A stretch of 64,000 bases of DNA from the NCBI GenBank assembly GCA_024734555.1, contig JANPWX010000031.1:879102-943101 (forward strand). The letters run 5' to 3'. The position numbers and the translations under genes were made by a program. The notes beneath the pieces are model-generated. The model saw only the letters and a list, made by a program, of their open reading frames with translations, searched no databases and was not told where the DNA came from. This DNA is from Trochalopteron elliotii. Lineage: Eukaryota > Chordata > Aves > Passeriformes > Leiothrichidae. Positions 25,572 through 38,900 of this stretch are shown piece after piece. The first letter of the stretch is position 1; every line of letters starts with the position of its first letter.

Positions 25572-28500
25572 ACCTCTGCTTCAAAATTCTCCTTTGCATT
25601 TGGTTTGGAGAAAACACGGAGGATTTTATGCTACTCCCCAGATGCTCAATTGTTGTTTTCAAGTAAAAAGATGGCTGGAGCATTTAATCCATGCTTAAAG
25701 AAGTTCCACCAAAATCCCAGAAAATAAAAATTATTAGAAGAACCACTCTACATAATAATAATATTGAATCATCTCTTCACAGGGGTTGCAAAGAACAAAT
25801 CAATGAATGTTCCCCCAATAAATCAGTGTCAGGCAGAGGAAAATTGCAGCAAGTAGAAATGAATACACATAGGTAAAACCCATGTTGCAGAGATACTCCA
25901 TTGACAAGAGTAGGATGATTCTAAAAAAATGGGACAACTTTTGGAGCAAGACATCAAGTGAAATGATAAAGAGAGATGGAAATTTTCATGGGAAGCTGAT
26001 ATTTGAGGTAAATCTTATAGGATTTTTTCAGGAATCATGGTTGAATTTGGCAAATTTCTCACAATAATGAAGATTTCATTATGTTCTCAGGATTTTTTTT
26101 AAAGAAAACAAGAATTACTTCTTGACTTCTTAGTTTCTGAGGTTTTGAAATATACTAGAATTTAATTTTCCCAGCATTTTAATACTAACAAACATCTGTT
26201 CTTTTGTTCTTTTGTTTGTTTTCTTACAGCAGATACGCTGATTTAAATTTATTTCATCAGGAACTCAAAATTGCAAAAACTGTCAGGAGAAGAAATTTAT
26301 AAAAAATTATTTGCATCTTCTGATTAATTTATCTTCTGCATTTGTAGTTAAAATTAGTAATCTCATCTCACCTAATTGCAAGGGTATTAATTAGTTATCT
26401 TAGTTAGATGCATTTATTAGATATAAATTATGAGCTACAGCATTACTTTCAAAATTATCTTTGACAGAGTATTGTAGCCTGAAGTCTCAGCTTTGCATGA
26501 CAAGACATTTGTTGAGCCAATATTCCATTATCCACACACAAATAATTTTTATGAATGCTGATCTTTACGAGGACATCCTGTTCCTCTAATGATAAATTTT
26601 ACACATTTTGTTATCAATTGTGATTTAATTTTATAACCATCACATTACGACTGATTTGTTTTAGTACCTAAAGGATTGGCATTCTCTGACTTCTTGCCAT
26701 GTTTACTAACTTCAGAACAAATATGTTGTGTAAGGAAATTCTGCAGTTTATATTAATTTTGTTTAATTCATCATTAAAAAATATAATGTTTCATTTGGAA
26801 AAAAAAAATTTCACTGAAGTTCAAGTACTTTATCATTTCATAGATTCATAGAACCTTTTAGGATGTAATTAGGATTGTTAAAGTGAAATTTGTCACTTTA
26901 GATTGTAATCACAAGGGTTGTTTCACTTAAATCTGAATTAAGCCCTAAAACCAAATTTTAATTTAACATACTGCTAAGTAGAGTACAAACAAGCCATAAG
27001 TATGGGGCTGCTTTTACAGAGAAATTCCTTGGAGAACTCTTTTGGACAGAATTACATCCAAGGAAGTGGTTTGACAAGGTACATTATATAATGAATTATA
27101 GGCCCATAAGATGTTAAGAATGTACCATAGTGGTTTTTTTTTCATAAAGACACACAATCCTCTTAAGTTATGTCTGTTTGCAACTCCATTATCATTTCTC
27201 CAAGGAGTTCGTGGTTTCTTCCCATCATTACTAGCAAGGAAGAGGCCCCAGGTGTCTTCTGCCTAATGGCAGAGACATACAGAGAAAGCAGATCCACAAA
27301 ATTTCTTTCTCTTTTTAATGTAAAATAAGAAATGTATATACAAGGCTTGTCTCTGTGTGTAGATAGATGTGCTTAGGTGGAAGCCAGGAAAAAGAATAAA
27401 GAAAACAATTTCTTCTTGGACATTTAATTAATTAACAAAGCCTGCTAAGTTCCTATAATCAATATATATGTGTTTAGGAAGAACTTTTAAAATACAAAAG
27501 CTTTATTTCTTGTCTTATTCCTTAGGTTATAAACTTTACTCATTGTACATATTATTATTCCCATAGCAGTAATTGTAACCTGGTTCAGTAAGAATCATTT
27601 AATATTAGGGAGAAAGAAGGAGTCACTCTTCCTGTCATATATTCAGTAGGAAAGGACTGGATTTCTCAGAAGAAAATAAAAAAGTTCAGTCTAAGTTTTA
27701 ATTAGAGGGACCTATGAGGTCCAAATGGTTCAAATAAGCTGCACCAAATCCAGTTAAACTTCTAAACCAGTACTACTTCTGAAGATTAAATCATCAGTAA
27801 ATTCCCATCCTTTTATGTTGGCTGAAGAAAAATAACATATGGATCAATGTATCATAGTGTCTGTCAGTATATTTTAAGAAGAAAGGGAAGACTTATAAAA
27901 TAGAAGGAAAAATGTCTTTGCCAAGCTCCTGGAGTTCCCCTCCTTCTTTTCCCCTCCTGCAATGCTTAAGAGAACAAAAGGATTCCGTAAATCAAGGTTA
28001 TTATCTTTTGAACAGCCTACCGAGTCTAGATATCCTTGATGTATTATACATTTGTGGTGTATTACATCATAGCATATATTTAAATGCAGCATTTTATTGT
28101 ACTAGAAAAAGAATATATGGCCATTATAACAAATAAAATGCATTTAGTTCTGCTGTGCATTGAGCTTGGGAACAAAATAACACTTTGCAGTGCTTTTCCC
28201 TCCTTTCTTACACATTTTCTTGCCTCTACCAGTAGTTTAGCTGGCACTTATTATCTCAAGCATTCTGTATGGCATCTCTTGAACTACTTTAATCAACAGT
28301 TTAATCGGCAGATTTGAATCCTAACATAAATAGTGGGGTGTGTGTGTATTATTGGCTTTCCTGTTCTACTTAGGCTGTCATTTTTTTCTCTTTGGATCCC
28401 ATCAGACATATAAGCCATAAATAGGCTGCATATAGATGTAGATTTACAAGTCCTAAACTGTAGGCTGTAGAGTGCACAAACATGTTGAAATTAATTTATG

Positions 28501-31500
28501 ATCTGTTTTAAGAAAGATAGGATATTTATTCAAGCAGCTGTAATTAAGTTTCTCATTTATAATTGAAACACATCACTAGCAAGACTGTTTAAAATTTCAA
28601 TGGGCAGCAAAAGAATTTTACGAATTATACTCCCTGATAAGTACTAGACTTTATAGATTTATCTCACTGTATTACAGAGGTTTTTCATTTATAAGTAGTT
28701 CCATCTTCTTACATAGCAAGCAGTTGTTGTCATTCCTGCATATCTAAGATATCCCAAATTGTTTCCAATTTTACAGGTAAGTTTTTTACCTAGAGTTTTT
28801 CACCATGCTGGTGTGACTTGCATTCCAATGGACTAAGGAATAAGTGCCACAGCGTTGTGGTTTAGGAATGGTATTCACCAATTCAGAGTACCTATGAAAA
28901 TCAAAGGCAAACAAGCACCTCATATCTTTGCCTTTTATTACCAGGATAGATGTAGCGCTGGTGAACTGGTTTCTGGTCCACTGTTGTGGCAGTAATGACA
29001 AATGTGAAGTTTCCATGTGTACTACTTGGGGATACACCACTCCCCAACCAGTTTGCTTATGGAAATTTCAGGTATTCATAAAAAGGAGGGTTTGGGCAGT
29101 TTTACCTGTTTTATTCCATGGTCTACAAGGCACTTCCTTCTCTCAGGAAACATCCAGAGTAATTTTGTGTCAGAGGAATGGTAAGAATCAGTATTGTCAG
29201 GAAATCTTGCAAAGTCTTTTATGCATTGGGATAACAGCTGTTCGACTGCACGCCATAATTCCTATTTCTGCTAATTCTTTTTTCTTAGGGTCAAATGCAT
29301 TTAAAAGCTAATTCTACTGTTCCATCACTGCTGCTTGTGATGTTCCAGAATGGTATGACTTGCATGGTAGTGACAACCACAAAGCCCTCTGTGACTACAG
29401 ATTTGTTATAACACATTGCATTTCTATTTATCCCAAAGGATACCAAAGTGTATCATAGATCAGGCACACAGCGATCTCTTCATCTACCGGTGAATCAACA
29501 CCACTGGGGTGGAATACAGCAGATGTTTAACAACATAAAGCAGTGTTGCACAACAGTTTTAAGACTGAAAGTGAAAAATGACTTACCAAAATGATACTAC
29601 AGAAGGAATTTAGGGAGACAGAATGTAATTAAGCTAACTGCAGTTTATACAAGAAACTGATGGTAGCATATTTTTCTTGCAAAACAATGGTGTGAGACCT
29701 TTAGCAAGCTAGAAAGATAAGTTTTCAGTTTTATATCTTACCTGCAAAGCCAAACTTTTGGTGATGCAATGGCCTTTAATACCATACTAGATATAGGAAA
29801 CTGTCAATATTTGTAAGATGCAATTAATGCAATTAATGAAAAGAATAAAATGAAATCTCTAAAAAGATGATAATAAAAGAGGCCTTGATCAATAGAAGAG
29901 CCAGACACTAAACAGTGGTATCAGCTCAAGTCTGGAAAAATTATTTTAATCTCGATGAAGTTATTGTGGATTTAAAATTATTAATCATGTGAACTATCCT
30001 AGAACAGAGAATGAAATATGACCTCTAACTTGCAGGCATATTCTCAACAGTGGAGCAGAATCATTTCAGATTCAAATAACCTAACTCTCTGGTCAACATG
30101 ATAATTTTAGGTAATAGAATTGGAGGATGGGGGGGCTATAATTAAAGGAAGTAATAACTTCAATAGATGATGCAAATGAGGAGGTCCTGTCAAATAGTCT
30201 AGTATAACTGCAGCTGCTATAACTGGGAAATATGTAAAGGCAGCCCAGGAGATCTTGTAAGGAGTCAGCCAGGAAGCCAATCGTATACCCAGATGCTACA
30301 CTGGAAACACAAATTTGAGAGCTTTCCATCTGGGATCTTGCATCTGCCAAATTTGTCACATAAGTGGTCACAGCAGTTAGGTTCTGTGCTCCAGATGAGA
30401 GGAAAAGGCACCAAAGGGAGCTATTTACCACCCTGCAATCAACAAGAAAATGCTGTGCCAACCGAAAGTGTAATCATATCTACAGCAATGTGCTAATGAG
30501 CTCTGAAAATGTTTAGCAGGATAAGAGAAGCCTCTAGAATATAGAGAAATCTGACACACTTCACATAGACATCAAATTACATGGTAACATTTATGATTAA
30601 AAATCTTCATTAGCCATAAGTTGTCTGTAAAAACAGTTAAATCAAGCCAACAGTAGAACTATGCTGAATTTCTTAGCTTGATTACATATGTGTTGTTCAT
30701 TCTTCACAGGTAGCTCAACCATTAGTAAAAGCATTCACTCTTCCAACTCTTGTCTGAGAGAGGTGAAATATAAGTTGATTTTTATAGTTAAATATTAGAA
30801 GGTGGATTGGTCACTAAAAAAAAACCCCAAACCAAGAAATCAAACCCCATCTCCTTCATTAAACAGCAAAACCCACAAACAATCAAAAAAACCAAACAAC
30901 CCCCTGAAACCTACATAACAAAGCACAATAAAAAAGAGGCATTTCAACCACTTGATTATTTTAGGTTAAAAATTATGAGGGCTTCACTCAAAAATTTTCT
31001 CCTAAGAGAAAAATTGCAATGCAACAAGTAAAACTGTCTTGTGTTCTGAGGTGACACTGAGCTGTATATGTGAGTGGTAAGAGGGAGCCTTCTCTTTCTC
31101 CATTTTTTCCCTAGATTACAAACTGAGGTAAGGCCTGTCTTGCAATGCTTCTGTGCAGCACCTAGTACAGTAAATGTGACTACATAGCATAGAATCTGTC
31201 AACAGATGAACAAAAAAATACACAAACAAAATCCCCAGTGCAGGAACAGGGAGTGCTATGGATATCACAAACTAAAAGAATAGAGTATAAATGCTAGTAG
31301 TCAGGAAATCCACTCTGACCAAAAGTGATAGACAATCTAGTGTATTTCTAAACACCATAATTAGAAAATACAAATCATATGTAAGTGTCATAGGGAGTAT
31401 CCATTTGACAAAGGTGATCGGTAAAATGACTTTCATGGGCAAGTGAATTGGTTGAACCTGTTTTCCAATTTAACAATGAGCCAAAAACAAACTGAAAAGC

Positions 31501-34500
31501 TTTCTCTTTGGAGATATCTTAATTATTTGTTGGTTCTCGTTAAGAAAGAGACAGATTGCCTGAAGATATGGAGATTCTCCTGAACTGACCCTAGGAAACC
31601 ATGAGGCACACTCTGATACAGCTCATGCATGTTAATAAGGAAGCCATATGAATTCCATTTGTTATTCTTGATAATGTATAGCCTTGGGAAGGTAGCAAAT
31701 TGAGGAAGCTACAGAGTGACAAATCATCCCACTCCTTCTGGCTGTTTGCTCCAATAGTTCATTAATTTATACAGCAAATGTGGGAAATATCAATATATCA
31801 TCAATATTAATGTAGTACCACTATGTGTGTAAAATATTTATCTGGGACAGCTGGTGACGGTGTGCTCTGTGTCACTGTCCTTTCTGTCAGTCATCTGAGG
31901 CTGAGATAATTTTTCCTCAAATAACAATATACTTGCCTTCTCTTTCCCCAACATCATGGTCTGCCTATGCACTGCTTACAGATCTTGCACGGGTACAGCA
32001 CACCTTTACAGAATAAAACCCCTTCAAAAGTGAGGAGGTTAATCGTGCAGTGCAACTGGCATAATTGTGTAAGTGATTTTTGAATGTGGAGAACAACGAA
32101 GTCTCTTGTGGTTCCCTGGATTGAGGGACTGAAACCTGAAGTCTAGGAGCTTAACAGACAGATGTCATTAAAGGGCGATACTATCCAACCCATTTCTTTG
32201 GACAGTTTATCAAACACTTGCTTATTTTCCATGGTGACTATTAAATAAATGAGGCCCAATTACAATATGTTTTAATGCTAGCTATTGCTTAAAATTTCAG
32301 CTAATGAAGGAGGGCAATAATACAAGGCAGGCTTCTTATTAACACACAGCAAATTTCCTGTGGAACTACCACGCTTATTTCCTACAAGGACTTTGGAAGA
32401 ATATCAAGAAATAACTAAAGAGGATGGTAAAAAATAAAACAAATAAAATCCAAGCATTTGATTATGTAATAGCTGATTAATGAACAATCTCTAACTGAGA
32501 TGACTGTACGTCTTCTTCTTGAGTGCTCTTGAATATCCGTTTCTTTTAGACAGGACTTGTTTTACTGCATTCCATGAGTAAACTAAACAGTCTCTGATAA
32601 AGTTCAGAGTGGCTCAATTGTTTTAGGAAGATAGCACAATTCCACTGTCCTTTGCTGAAAACAAACAGGAATATTTCTCCATCTCTGACACCTCAGAAAG
32701 TAATACTGCTTTGAACTCTTTCTCTTCCTCCTTCATCACCTTTCAAAACATAATGATCTGTTCATTAAAATGATGCACAGAAAGAAGAGTTTTATTGTTT
32801 GTTGTGTTATGCAAAGCTGTGACTCATGCAATATTCATTTGCCAGTTGCTAACACACCTTTTTCAAGCACCAACAGATTGCAATAGGTCCATTACCTCAG
32901 AGAAATCCTTCATAGGAGCCATGAACCACCACTCAGCAGAAGATGAGTAAACTCTCAGTCAGAAATGTTTTAAATGTGATTGCAAACAGATGCACGATAT
33001 TAGATACAATGATTTTTAAAAAACTCACAGGCAGTAACAGATAACAAATAGATCCGCAATCTATAGCATAAATTAAAATAGCATGTAAATGGAAGATGTC
33101 ATAAATATCACAAACTTGAAGAAAAATTAATCTTGTAATAGTGCAGCAGGGAGGACAGGCTTAAAGAGAACAATCTTGGTCTTGTAAAATGAAAACATTC
33201 AGAAGAAAACACCCAAAGAGCTAGAGAAGATTCTGAACATTATAGAAAAGCTGTAATAAAACAGAAATGGCACTGCTCCTGAGAGTCTGCATCTCCCTGC
33301 ATCAGAGGTCCAGAGAGGACCACTGTTTTTGATGTTACAGAAGAAATAAAGAAAAACTTGAGGAAATACACTCAGTGGTATTGTGCATTAATGTGTTTGT
33401 TGGTTATTTTTTATCATATTTTTTCCTCTAAGTAGGAGCTTATTTAACTTTTGACCTGCATATAAGGTGGGAAGGCTGTATTTTTCCCACTTAAAATCAG
33501 TGATTATTCTGGAATGACACTGAGATAACATTCTGTACTTGATGCGTTAAGGGTTTTTCCTGACGAGAAGAAACACACAGTAAACTTTTGTGTGAATTTT
33601 ATTTTGCCTTTTGGGAGATGTTTTCTTAGATGGCATTTGACTTTAACTTATTATGTTGAGACATTTTAATTGAAGTTACAACTTTGTTGAGATTGATAGC
33701 CCAGGTTCTCTATATATCTTTTCTTTTAGGAAAAAAAAAGCCCAAAAAAACCAACAAAAAACCCCACAAAGCCTTGACCAGCGGCTTTGGACTATTTTGC
33801 AAATGAAATGAAACAACAAACTCAGAGGCCAAGGAAGCAAAAAAAAATATATTCAACACACAAATACTTAAATTAATATCAAAAATAGAACATAATTGCT
33901 GATGAAATAGGTAACTTGTTTACCTACAGAGAAAGGAACATGGAGTGGCATAGAGGGGGCTGGGTTGAGAGGGCAATGAAGAACTTAATCTAGTACAGCT
34001 GTCAAAACCTGCAATGTAGCAATAATATTTAGGCAGAGCTGTTAAATGAAAATGGACTCAAATCTTAATAGAAACCTTAAAAAAAGAAAAAAGAGTATTG
34101 CTATATTCATGGTTCACTTCAAGGACTGCTTTCACTTGAACATTGTGTGAGTAATATATCTTAAAATTTTATCTGGTCATCATTTTACAGCCACATACAA
34201 TGGTACACAATGTTAAGGCCAGGTCTTGAAAACCGATCCTGTATTCCTAATGGGACAAAGTTCAATGTCTGTGTGACCTACTGACCTACACAGCTTTATT
34301 CGTGAACTGTAAGATCCTTAAAAGCATTTTCTGAATATGAAAAGATTCAAAGCTTCAAATATGGATACAACCAGGTCCTGGCAATCTGAAGATGGAGGAA
34401 TATAGGAAGTACTAAACCATCAGACTGTTATGGGAAATTTTCACATGCCAATGAAGACTGCACTTTGAGATTGCTCAGTTCATAGACTGTAGGCTTTAAA

Positions 34501-35772
34501 TGGTGATGCACGTGTCTGAGGAGATAGACACGTCTCAGAGACTGATTAAACCATATGGGTTTTATGTATATGGACTCTAGAGCTGGTGTCAATAGTCAGT
34601 GTTTCTGAGATTAGCTGCAGAGAAAGGAATAAGGAACCTATTTTGAAGTCCTCTATTTATTTTGTTGTGTAACTTGTACAAGAAAGTGCTGTCATTCAAC
34701 CAATTCAGGAAACAAATCAAGCAAACCTTTGTATAAAAACTTGTTTTCAAATTATTTTAAACACAGCTGCATTCCCTGTTTTAGTTAATTTTGATTATTT
34801 CTTTAAGTTTTTCTTTTTTTAGCCAGCACAAGTTCAAAGGTAAAAGGTTCAGTCCTACACCCTAAAAGCAATTCCATGTGTATGTGTCAGCACAGGCAGC
34901 CAGACAGAGCAACCACAAATCCATGCCTGAAACACAAAGAATAAATTTATTTCCATTATCTCGCTAATTTCGTGTCACATTGACTCTTTCTGGATTTTAT
35001 TTAAGGAAACCATGCTCATCAGTTTTGGAGTAGGAACAACAGAAATCATTCTTGCAAGAAAATTTTTAAGCTAATAGGAAAACTAATAAGAAGACAAGAG
35101 ATTTTATTCTGTATTCTGGCTGTAAAGAACTCCCAGTATTCAACACAGAGTTCTTTTGACAATGGATGGAACAGGTACAATTTAAAGAGGTAGAACACAG
35201 CATGCTGACACAGTAGTGCAAAAGGTCGAGAGCATTCAGCTCAGCAGGCAGACTCCACAGGAACTTAGAAAAAGATTCCTGAGTAACTCATCATAATGAG
35301 AAAAATTTCATAGTCAAACTTTATTGCAAATCTTAATAATTTTCCCTTAAAAATACTAACATTATAGGATTTCTTCTACAGGAAATCTAGAAGGCAATAA
35401 AAATATTTTGAAGTAAATTCAGAACCCTTGATCATTTCTATGAAGAAATATATGCTTCAATTCTTCCAAAGCTAGCGAGAGTTGCCTCTATTGAGTCATG
35501 ATGAGCTGGAGACCAAATACAGAGTAAAAATTTACCTGGCAATTGCAGGTGAAGAGGAAAGGTAGAATTCGTTCCATTCCTTAACTTGAAATTGTTTATT
35601 TTTGCTGTGTGCTATATGAAGTACTCAAAGTTACTGGTTAACTTGGTATTAATTGCCAGCAGCAGCACTACTGTTACACATAAGATCATTTCTGCCTAAA
35701 AGTCAGTGACAGGGTTATTTGAGGTTGTAAACAAAAGTCAGACCTGCTGTATTTCCCAAACCAGCTTATTAC
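25572..35772. other. Unique A+T-rich DNA, no supported gene
   Basis: A possible scrap of a CR1 3' tip lies at 26837-26860. The frames at 28928-29311 (plus, 127 codons) and 28786-29040 (minus) overlap, and a further frame lies at 30093-30461 (minus, 122 codons). None shows a recognisable domain. Following the minus frame across 28786-29520 gives about ten in-frame stops, about the random rate. One strand is markedly A/C-rich at 30815-30905 and 33728-33775. A patch at 32161-32360 looks regulatory-element-like but is unproven. There is no repeat family of any length. Confidence 0.6.
26837..26860 (-). repeat. Possible CR1 3' terminal scrap
   Basis: The bases TTCATAGATTCATAGAACC resemble the complement of the CR1 3' end and its 8-bp terminal repeat (ATTCTATG). 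Only about 24 bases match and the flanking DNA is not CR1, so this may be chance. Confidence 0.3.
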
Positions 35773-35928
35773 AGAATCACAGAACATTCTGAATTAGAAG
35801 GGACCCAGAAGGGTCATCGAGTACAAGTTTTAGCCATGCACAGGACATTCCCAAGAGTCACAGAATGTGCCTGAGAACACTGCCAGAACAATCCCCAAGA
35901 TTCACACTGTGTGCCTGAGAGCACTGTT
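35773..35928 (-). mobile_element. CR1 LINE 3' tip with internal duplication
   Basis: Read on the minus strand, this is the CR1 3' terminus, ending in the complement of ACAGAATCACAGAACATTC (35773-35791). It keeps about 110 bases of CR1 3'-untranslated sequence, including the complement of AGAAGGGACCCAGAAGGGTC. An internal segment is present twice (35850-35882 and 35894-35926, period 44), so the fragment is longer than its CR1 content alone. It is severely 5'-truncated. Confidence 0.85.
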
Positions 35929-38900
35929 ACTTAGGAGAAATATGAAGTATCAAATACGATTAGAGGTACACATTAAAAAGCATGGGTTGTAAAGTGGTTT
36001 ACCCATAATGATAGATTACAAAAGCCTTTTTCAGCAAGTATTCTGATATATAAACCCATTTGTGAAATATACTACAAGATAACACAAATAAAAAAATAGC
36101 AAAAAAAATATAGTTAATTTTGGAAGAAATATTTACATGTTGTTATCATAATTTTATTAAAATTTTTTATGGGTTTTTTTTCAGTATTCATAAGAAAACT
36201 ATTGTTATCTGTTCACAGTGCCTATAACTTCCTAAATTAATTGTATGGAATGCACCTAGTTTTTTCCTCAGTTTCTTTAATAGGAAAATGGAAGACAAAA
36301 AAACAGATAGGCTTTATAATATGTCTAGATTTCTGAGTCCTAGACCAATTAATTGATAAGGAAGTTAATTTCCAAATCAAGGACCCTCACAGATAATCTG
36401 ACAGCCACTTTGTTGTTTACATTGAGAGTGTCAAGGTCAAGTGCTTGCTGCTGCCTACAAGTGTCCAAGCCTTAAAACATTAAGGGATTTATAGGCTGAA
36501 TCAAACACCATTAATTTAATCAGGAAACATTTAAAAAACCAATATAGATCATGTAACTTGTACTCTGAATATATAACCCACCTTTAAAATGATGTTTTTG
36601 AAGATAAATTAGCCAGTGATGTAAAGCACTGCAACTGCAATAATAGCGGCACAAAAAATCCATTAAAATAACTATTCATTTTGTATTCAGAATAAGTTTT
36701 CAACAGAATGAAGGGCAGCCTCAGGTTTAATTTACATTGAACAACTACCCATTATTTTATTTTCTTTCAGCGTTCCTTTAGCAAACACTGACCACCAATT
36801 TCTTCGAAGAAATGTAGATAGTAACAAAGCTCTTGTGCTGAACAGCAAATACAGGAGATATTGATTCCACCTTTTCCTTACTGACTTTGTTTTTCTGCTT
36901 TAATTTTTTGTATACAATCATAATTTACATATGGTTTTTATTTTGTGTTTTATTTTTCTAAGTCTACCAAACACCATAAAGTCTAGTAATGGCCTGAGAG
37001 TAAAATGAGGCAATGATGGCTCTGTCTGGAGATTAGAACCCAAAATGGGGAAGAACCCAGCAACAGAAAATGAAAGGAGCTAGTGATATAAATCTGACAT
37101 GGCAAAGAAAGGCGGCAGTGAAAGTGGTGCCAAAACCCCTCATGATCTCAGAGAAATGGTTCTGGTAGATTTTGCTATTCTGAGGAATTGTGGAGACACA
37201 AATTCTTTTATGCAGCTTTGGGTATGGCCTGTAAGAAGTATGTAATGGTAATTTGTTCCATGTGGGTGAGATGTGTACATGTTTGTGCTTGAAAAGTTGT
37301 TATGTTTTTGTTTAAAAAATGGGTTTGTGTCTTATCATTTCTAATTTTAGTTCTTGGTTCCTTGACATTAATTGTTTGGAATAGTATTTGAACTTAGGTA
37401 GGCCTCATGTATTTCCCTGGCCTAGCTGTACACAGTAACTGATGAATTATCACAACCACCATTGTGAAATTGGTGTGTGGTATGCTGTCTGAAGATGTAA
37501 AAGGTGTCAACATCTGCACACTGATTTTTGTGTTCCAGTGCCATGGTTATCCTGTGAGAAATTGGTAGAGAGTGCAGGCTGTTCCTACTTCTCCCGTGTA
37601 CATTTCTATTTTCCTCTTCATCTCCAAATGCAGACTTATGTACAAGAAAGGTCAAAATACAACAGCTTAGAAGGAAATGAAATGGGTTGTGCCCATGCAA
37701 TCACAATGATTCAGTCTTTGGAAGAATTTCTTGCAAAGGAATTCGAGGGGAGACAGCCAATAAATAACGCTGGAGATAGGCAGGGTCAAGTGCATTGTCA
37801 AGGGAAAGGTCATTACTTCATTGCAAGCACTGAATTAAGAGATGGACAAGCCAGTTCTGTCTCATATCAAGCAGCAAAGCACAAAAATTACACAAAGGGT
37901 AGCAGTAGTCATCAGATTAGTCAGTGTTAAATTTTACCACTCAGACAGTGATTTTAACCACATCTGGTACGAATTCTTGCAATTGTCCTCACAACTTTAA
38001 AACTTGATGTTCATCTTTTCTGGACAATCTATGCCTGCTAATTATGTTAAGTGACTTGTTGACTCCAGGATGTGCCACCACCCATTCCTTCCTAACTGCA
38101 GCAGCCAGGCCTGTGGCACGCTGAGGTCTAGGAGGCCTCTCTGTCCAGCCTGAGGGATGCAGCTGCTGTTCAAGTTTGCAGGTTCAGCCAGCAGCAAAGG
38201 TGAATGTGTGCTGCAGAATGACACATGCAATTACACGCAGCCACACAACATTTAACATGCCTGGCCACACAGGCCCCACAGACAGAGCGGGGCCTTTATC
38301 AGCACCAATGTAAATATCAGCAACACTAATGCAAGCAAGTGCTTGTGTCCAGCAGGTCAGTGTAAGGAAAGCACTAAAGAAAACACACCTTATCTTGCTC
38401 TGTACACTAACAAGCACACTCTTGTTCACCTAAAAATCTCATGAATGTTAGCACTGGCTCTAAGTCCTTAACACTTAAGTTAAAGAATATTCAAGGAACG
38501 CCTTACTGTTACTAAGATCCCATTTGAGGCCAAAAAAGTCTGCATATTTTTAAATAACACTATTTAAAATTAGTTCTCCTTTCTTTATTTACCTTTGCAG
38601 AATATATTAATTGTATTGCTTTTGAAATTCCACTGTTTCAGTTGACAAAGTTGTCTGTATTCACTACCTAACAAAAACACCAGGGTGTTCCTTTTATGCT
38701 TATGTGAAAAACAGCTGCTGATGGAGGAAAAATTTTCAAGAGGCTTCTATCTGCAGTAGAATTGAATCAATAAATATTTTTAAAAACAAATAATAAATAA
38801 ACAATTCTTTTCCTCTAGGGAATTTCTCCCTGTCTAGGTTTAATCTCCCTTGAAAGATTATTTCTTTTGATACTCAGTTCCCGCATAGCACCTACATCCA

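Noticed and set aside
28786..29520. Possible decayed coding region on the minus strand, including a clean 85-codon block at 28786-29040
   Set aside because: Extending the same frame gives about ten stops in 245 codons, near the random rate, and no family is recognised. The opposite strand is also open for 127 codons.
30093..30461. 122-codon minus-strand frame
   Set aside because: No recognised motif and no supporting signals; the plus strand is also open across part of it.
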